NCBI GenBank assembly: GCA_002729295.1 | Contig: PBTU01000139.1 | Location: 1 to 10,451, forward strand | Reading direction: 5' to 3' | Source of the DNA: Verrucomicrobiales bacterium | Lineage (GTDB): Bacteria; Verrucomicrobiota; Verrucomicrobiia; Verrucomicrobiales; Akkermansiaceae | Length of the DNA stretch: 10,451 bases | Shown: positions 6,451 to 10,451 of the stretch, one piece after another | How the letters are laid out: the number at the start of each line of letters is the position of its first letter | Numbering within the stretch: position 1 is the stretch's first letter | The notes under the pieces: generated by a model | The model's input: only the letters and a program-made list of their open reading frames with translations | What the model was told of the DNA's origin: nothing | The model's database searches: none | Translations under genes and position numbers: made by a program

Positions 6451-7814
6451 CCTACGAGCAGCTCCTCAATGATTGCGCCCCATCAACCAGCATTGTGGCA
6501 GAGAATTTGGCGCGACCAAATTTCGACGAAATCGAAATCCAATCCCATTGGTTCGCCGGGCATTTCTCCCGTGAGCACACCGCCAGCCACGGCCAAAAAA
6601 TCCGCATTATCTCCCCCGGCGAATGGAATCGCGGTGCAGGCCCCGATTTCCTCGCCGCCTCCGTCGAGGTCGATGGTGAAATTAATTCCGGTCCCATCGA
6701 GCTCGATCTCGATTCCCGCAGCTGGGAACTCCACGGCCATCGTGAGAGTCCATTCTTCGACGACGTCATTCTCCACGTCGTCCTCACCGAATCCGGCCCC
6801 ACCTTCTTCACCCGCACCAGTAACGACCGCGACGTCCCCCGCATCGTTCTCGCGCCCAACGAAGTCAACACCGCCCTCGGGCTTCCGCGTCTCACCCAAA
6901 CCCTCGCCCGACCCGGCCGCTGTCTTAATCCACTCGCCAGACTTTCCGAAGAAAACATCACCTCTCTCCTCAAGGAATCCGCCCTCTATCGCGCCCAACA
7001 AAAAGCCCACCGCTTTGAACAAACCTCATCACTCCACGGCTTTTCGCAAGCCCTCTGGGAATTCTTTGCCGCCGCCATGGGCTTCTCCGCCAACCGCCTT
7101 CCCATGCGCCTCCTCGCGCAGCGCCTTCCCGCCAAAAAACTCAACACTTTCTCGCCCGAGGACCGCGAAGCCATCATCTTTGGCACCGCCGGATTTCTTT
7201 CTCCCCACCTCCACGAAACCGCCCCGCCCGAATCCCAGGAATGGCTCGAAGATCTCTGGACTCGTTGGTGGAAGCTCCGCGACCAATTCGAATTTCCCGA
7301 AAACCGCACCCCCGCGTGGAGCACCCGCGCGACCCGGCCCGGAAATCACCCGCACCGCCGCGTCGCTGCTCTCGCCACTGCGGCCGCGCAATGGAGATCA
7401 ATCAGCACCCTCGCCAAGCAGGACCCGCCTTTCACCAAATTCACCTCCGCGATGAGTGACCTCAGCGACTCTTTCTGGGACCGGCATCACACCCTTAAAT
7501 CCGCGCAAACCGAGAACACCATTAAGCTCGTCGGCAAATCCCGCCTCACCGATTTTCTCATCAACACGCTCTACCCACTCAACATCGAGCACTGGGACGC
7601 CTACGCCAAAGTCTGCGCCGATGCTCCCAATCAAAAAGTAAAACGCTGCTCCGAGCGCCTCTTCGGCTCACTCACCCTCGCCAAACCACACCTTAAATTC
7701 GCCTGGCAACACCAAGCCCTTCTGCAAATATACCAGGACTTTTGTCTCGAAGATCTCAGCGACTGCTCCGACTGTCCTTTCCCCGAACAACTCTCCACCT
7801 GGACCCATGACTGA
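6447..7814 (+). CDS. DUF2851 family protein
   Basis: 455 residues from ATG 6447, which overlaps the preceding stop as ATGA; the frame stays open upstream (to 6210), but that part overlaps the previous gene in another frame and is not conserved. Family hallmarks: IQSHWFAGHF (31-40), SPGEWNRGAGPDF (56-68), IELDLDSRSWELHGH (84-98), DDVILHVVL (105-113), the ANRLPMRLLAQRLP block in the middle, and a C-terminal cysteine cluster C433-x6-C440-x2-C443 (QDFCLEDLSDCSDCPFP), which in this family resembles a metal or Fe-S binding end. No signal peptide, so it is probably cytoplasmic. Function is unknown for the family. The P66-D67 and E85-x-D87 spacing is reminiscent of a PD-(D/E)XK nuclease core (inference). 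Its last 8 bases overlap the dprA start, so the two proteins are probably made together. Confidence 0.9.
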   Translation: MTYEQLLNDCAPSTSIVAENLARPNFDEIEIQSHWFAGHFSREHTASHGQKIRIISPGEWNRGAGPDFLAASVEVDGEINSGPIELDLDSRSWELHGHRESPFFDDVILHVVLTESGPTFFTRTSNDRDVPRIVLAPNEVNTALGLPRLTQTLARPGRCLNPLARLSEENITSLLKESALYRAQQKAHRFEQTSSLHGFSQALWEFFAAAMGFSANRLPMRLLAQRLPAKKLNTFSPEDREAIIFGTAGFLSPHLHETAPPESQEWLEDLWTRWWKLRDQFEFPENRTPAWSTRATRPGNHPHRRVAALATAAAQWRSISTLAKQDPPFTKFTSAMSDLSDSFWDRHHTLKSAQTENTIKLVGKSRLTDFLINTLYPLNIEHWDAYAKVCADAPNQKVKRCSERLFGSLTLAKPHLKFAWQHQALLQIYQDFCLEDLSDCSDCPFPEQLSTWTHD

Positions 7815-8913
7815 AGCCGAAGCACTCATCGCCCTAAACCAACTCCCGCAAACTGGACCGGTTAAAATCAAACGCCTGATCGAAACCTTCGGTTCCGCCA
7901 CCAAAGTCCTCCACGCCGCCGACACCGCTCTCCAGCAAGTGCAGGGCATCGGACCTGAATCCGCCAAGCTCATCGCGGACTGGGAAAACCTGACCGACCC
8001 CACCGCCGAAATCTCTCTCGCCAAAGAACGCGACATTACCATCCTCACCCAGGAAGATTCCGACTATCCCACGGCCCTACGCGATTCTTACGACGCCCCC
8101 GTCATTCTCTACATCTGGGGTAAACTCGAAGAACGCGACATTCACTCCATTGGCATCGTCGGCTCCCGCAAGCTCACTCACTACGGGCGCGAGGCCGCGC
8201 GTAAGTTCGCTTACCAACTCGCCGGCGCCGGACTTACCGTCATTTCTGGCCTCGCCCGCGGAATCGACACCGCTGCACACGAAGGAGCCCTCGCCGCCAA
8301 AGGTCGCACCATCGGCGTTCTCGGCTCCGGTTTGATGCAACTCTACCCGCCTGAAAACCTCGCCCTCGCAGAAAAGATCGCCGACGGACACGGAGCCATC
8401 ATCTCCGAATTCCCCCTCCAAACTTCGCCCGACAAAAAAACTTTCCCGCAACGCAACCGCATCGTGGCCCACTGGTCCCGCGCCATCCTCGTTGTCGAGT
8501 GTCCCAGCCGCTCCGGCTCGCTTATCACCGCAAATCTCGCATCCGAGGCCGGACGCCACATCTACGCTGTCCCGGGTCCAATCGACCGTCCCACCTCCGG
8601 CGGCTGCCACGACCTCATCCGCGACGGGGCCACCCTCGTCACTGACGGTTCCCAAATTCTTGATGACTTAAGCCACCTTAACTTCGACCTCTCCCTCACC
8701 TTCGGAAACGAACCCGGCCCCATCGAAACCCACCTCGATCTCACCGAGGAAGAAAACGCCGTCCTTAAAGCCCTCGGTCACGACGAGCGCCTCATCGACG
8801 AACTGGTTGCCGCCACCTCCCTTCCATCTCATCAAATCTCCGTCATCCTGATGAAGCTCGAGCTAAGAAACCTCGTCCTCACTCTCCCCGGCCAACGCTA
8901 CCGGAAAAAATAA
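7807..8913 (+). CDS. dprA: DNA-processing protein DprA (RecA loader in transformation)
   Basis: 368 residues, within the usual DprA range of about 280-380. Three parts are visible: an N-terminal helical SAM/HhH-like region (1-75, with QGIGPESAKLI at 46-56); the Rossmann-like core (about 85-290) with G119-S-R121, SGLARGID (147-154), VLGSGL (171-176), FPQRNRI (213-219), SRSGSLITA (234-242) and the GGCHDLIRDGA segment (265-275); and a C-terminal winged helix (about 311-368; LTEEENAVLKAL, LPSHQISVILMKLELRNLV). DprA binds incoming single-stranded DNA, protects it and loads RecA during natural transformation; many non-competent bacteria also keep it. It is the last gene of the four-gene overlapping series and starts 8 bases before the DUF2851 stop. 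A perfect hairpin directly follows its TAA. Confidence 0.97.
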   Translation: MTEAEALIALNQLPQTGPVKIKRLIETFGSATKVLHAADTALQQVQGIGPESAKLIADWENLTDPTAEISLAKERDITILTQEDSDYPTALRDSYDAPVILYIWGKLEERDIHSIGIVGSRKLTHYGREAARKFAYQLAGAGLTVISGLARGIDTAAHEGALAAKGRTIGVLGSGLMQLYPPENLALAEKIADGHGAIISEFPLQTSPDKKTFPQRNRIVAHWSRAILVVECPSRSGSLITANLASEAGRHIYAVPGPIDRPTSGGCHDLIRDGATLVTDGSQILDDLSHLNFDLSLTFGNEPGPIETHLDLTEEENAVLKALGHDERLIDELVAATSLPSHQISVILMKLELRNLVLTLPGQRYRKK

Positions 8914-8940
8914 GGTAAGCGGCCATCTTGGCCGCTTACC
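8914..8940 (+). terminator. Perfect 12-bp hairpin immediately after dprA
   Basis: GGTAAGCGGCCA - TCT - TGGCCGCTTACC, a perfect stem of 12 bp with a 3-nt loop, begins at the base after the dprA stop codon. It presumably ends or protects the operon transcript. No T-run follows on the plus strand (next bases CCTCAACC); the T-run (TTATTTTTT) is found when the hairpin is read on the minus strand. A classical intrinsic terminator would therefore work better against antisense transcription. Confidence 0.65.
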
Positions 8941-9204
8941 CCTCAACCAAGTCCATCCATGTTCAAAAAAATCAACAAACAACTCCCGCCTGAAACTTCT
9001 CGAAGCCATCTCAGGGCTGAAATTCCATTCCAATTGCGGGGACCAAAAACACCTAAAAAAGGTCTGATTGGTGATTGATACCTGAATTTCTCTCGTGAGA
9101 GTAATGTGAATAACTCCTCTCAATTCTATTTTTTTCCTACGGAAAGAAGGCCATCGGAAAGAAATTTCTTCCCATCCCCCCCCTTTCAGCCCTAAGTCCG
9201 GCCC
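8941..9204. other. Non-coding gap between dprA and topB
   Basis: 264 bp that is visibly more AT-rich than the genes around it. It should hold the topB promoter, but no pair of -35/-10 boxes with a normal spacer convinces me. An ATG frame at 8959-9078 (39 codons, beginning MFKKINKQLPPETS) has no ribosome-binding site and no recognisable family, and I do not call it a gene. A short inverted repeat CTCTC-GT-GAGAG lies at 9090-9101. The last 70 bases hold a T7 run, a direct repeat with a palindrome (listed separately) and a C8 run at 9176-9183. Confidence 0.6.
9140..9170. repeat. Direct repeat ending in a 12-bp palindrome upstream of topB
   Basis: CGGAAAGAA occurs twice (9140-9148 and 9155-9163), 15 bp start to start. 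The second copy leads into the perfect palindrome AAGAAATTTCTT (9159-9170), which ends 34 bp before the topB GTG. It could be an operator or chance structure in an AT-rich leader. Confidence 0.35.
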
Positions 9205-10451
9205 GTGTCCAAGACTCTGATCATCGCTGAGAAGCCCTCTGTTGCTACAGATCTCTCCAAAGCCCTCACTAAAAAACTCGGCAAGTTTACCAAGAAGGGA
9301 AAGTCCCGTGATGCCCAGTATTTCGAGAACGATCAGGCGATGATCACCTCCGCGGTCGGTCATCTTATCGAGCTCAAAATGCCCACCGGCCCCAACGGAA
9401 AGAACCTTCCGTGGAAATTCGACGTCCTCCCGGCCATCCCCAGCAATTTTGCCCTCCAGCCCATCGAACAGTCCGAAGGACGGCTCCGCCACGTCCTTAA
9501 ACTCGCCAAGCTCAAGGACGTCACCGAAATCGTGAACGCCTGTGATGCCGGTCGCGAGGGAGAACTCATCTTCCAATACATTATGGACTACGGGAAGGTG
9601 AAAAAGCCTATCAAACGCCTCTGGATGCAATCCATGACCACCGGCGCGATCCAACAAGCCTGGGACGAACTCCGCGACGGCCAGGAAATGTCCGACCTTT
9701 CCGACGCCGCCAAATGCCGCTCCGAATCCGACTGGCTCGTCGGCCTCAATTCCACCCGCGCCCTAACTTGCTTCCGCTCCCGCCACGGTGGCTTTAATAT
9801 CACTGCCGCCGGACGCGTCCAAACACCCACTCTTGCCATCCTCGCGAAGCGCGAAAATGAAATCGCCGCTTTCACCGCGACTCCTTATGCCGAAGTCCAC
9901 GGACTCTTTAGTGTCGACGCCGGCGAATACGACGGCAAGTGGATCGACCTCGACTTTAAGAAGGACGAAACAAACCCCCACGGTCGCGCCGAGCGCATCT
10001 GGGATAAAGAACGTGCCCGTATCGTCACCGAACGCTGCCTGAACAAAACTGGCATCGTCACCGAAGACAAAAAACCCACCAAGCAAATCGCGCCCCAGCT
10101 TTACGACCTCACCACCCTCCAGCGGGAGGCGCCCTTTACCGCCAAGAATACCCTCGGGCTCGCCCAAACTCTTTATGAGCGGCACAAGATGATCACCTAT
10201 CCGAGAACCGATTCGCGTTACCTTCCCGAGGACTACATGTCCAACGTGAAAGAAATCGTGACCGAGCTCGCCGGTTCTACTTCCGATCTCGCCAACTGGG
10301 CCCAAGACGCCCTCGACAACGACCGCCTGCAATTTCAAAAGAGTATCTTTAATAATGCGAAAGTCTCCGATCACTTCGCGATCATACCGACCGGCCGTGT
10401 TGTCAAAATCGACGAGCCCGTTTCCAAGCTCTACGACATGATCGTGAAGCG
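9205..10451 (+). CDS. topB: DNA topoisomerase III-type (TopB, type IA), 3' end outside window
   Basis: Partial: 415 codons plus two bases to the window end. The start is GTG 9205; an in-frame TAA at 9193-9195 excludes any longer form, and no Shine-Dalgarno sequence is visible. The N-terminus MSKTLIIAEKPSVATDLSKA is the TopB-type Toprim opening (E9 is the catalytic glutamate); TopA proteins instead begin with an ES-P-A-K-A-type motif. The second Toprim motif is D114-A-G-R-E118-G-E, as in Bacillus-type TopB. Further marks are AAGRVQTPTLAIL (201-213), TTLQREAP (303-310), the active-site Y332 in MITYPRTDSRYLPED (329-343), which forms the covalent DNA-phosphotyrosine link, and VSDHFAIIPT (387-396). 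TopB enzymes cut one strand and pass another through it; they decatenate DNA and resolve recombination and replication intermediates. The remaining family length (700 or more residues, often with zinc ribbons) would lie beyond the window. Confidence 0.95.
   Translation, partial: MSKTLIIAEKPSVATDLSKALTKKLGKFTKKGKSRDAQYFENDQAMITSAVGHLIELKMPTGPNGKNLPWKFDVLPAIPSNFALQPIEQSEGRLRHVLKLAKLKDVTEIVNACDAGREGELIFQYIMDYGKVKKPIKRLWMQSMTTGAIQQAWDELRDGQEMSDLSDAAKCRSESDWLVGLNSTRALTCFRSRHGGFNITAAGRVQTPTLAILAKRENEIAAFTATPYAEVHGLFSVDAGEYDGKWIDLDFKKDETNPHGRAERIWDKERARIVTERCLNKTGIVTEDKKPTKQIAPQLYDLTTLQREAPFTAKNTLGLAQTLYERHKMITYPRTDSRYLPEDYMSNVKEIVTELAGSTSDLANWAQDALDNDRLQFQKSIFNNAKVSDHFAIIPTGRVVKIDEPVSKLYDMIVK

Noticed and set aside
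8959..9078. 39-codon ATG frame in the dprA-topB gap
   Set aside because: No ribosome-binding site, low-complexity basic product and no recognisable family; it is too short to support by eye.
8863..9657. Minus-strand open frame of 264 codons across the dprA end, gap and topB start
   Set aside because: It runs through the end of dprA, the hairpin, non-coding sequence and the conserved Toprim region of topB; the translation matches no family I know and fits a strand-bias shadow.
1..10451. Search for tRNA, CRISPR arrays, insertion sequences, attachment sites, toxin-antitoxin or defence islands
   Set aside because: No spaced repeats, cloverleaf-like stretches, transposase motifs, terminal inverted repeats or defence domains were seen. 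Apart from the dprA-topB gap, every stretch over about 200 bases is explained by a gene.

Overview
The window looks like a chromosomal housekeeping and accessory segment from a Verrucomicrobiota-type bacterium (PVC group). The evidence is the co-occurrence of a Planctomycete-type cytochrome c protein (PSCyt1 + DUF1549), a TIGR03790-family exported protein and a DUF2851 protein, together with a moderately GC-rich sequence and mostly non-Shine-Dalgarno starts. The phylum is an inference from gene content, not from a marker gene.

Layout: two gene blocks diverge from about position 4065. The minus-strand block runs leftwards: recN (2413-4053), a candidate 56-residue small gene (2240-2410), a class IV aminotransferase of the PabC/DAT type (1436-2209), and the first 466 residues of a secreted PSCyt1/DUF1549 cytochrome-type protein that leaves the window at base 1. 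The plus-strand block runs rightwards: a PhnP-like metallo-beta-lactamase-fold hydrolase (4079-4906), a TIGR03790-family exported protein with a helical repeat tail (4906-6450), a DUF2851 protein (6447-7814) and dprA (7807-8913). Each plus-strand junction overlaps by 1, 4 or 8 bases, so the four genes are almost certainly one translationally coupled operon. A perfect 12-bp hairpin follows the dprA stop. After 264 bp of non-coding sequence comes the 5' part of a type IA topoisomerase of the TopB (topo III) class (9205 to the window end).

Functional themes: recN (double-strand break repair), dprA (loading RecA on incoming single strands) and topB (decatenation and recombination intermediates) make DNA recombination a recurring theme. 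The genes of unknown function (TIGR03790 and DUF2851) are locked into the dprA operon. DUF2851 carries an N-terminal pattern that could be a variant PD-(D/E)XK nuclease core; this is a hypothesis only.

The most interesting regulatory spot is the 25-bp gap between the recN and hydrolase start codons. A good -10/-35 pair for recN lies on top of the hydrolase start codon, and a LexA-box-like palindrome sits just upstream of it. I found no RNA genes, CRISPR arrays, insertion sequences or prophage genes, and no clear-cut novel defence system. The window is largely ordinary, with a few points worth checking.
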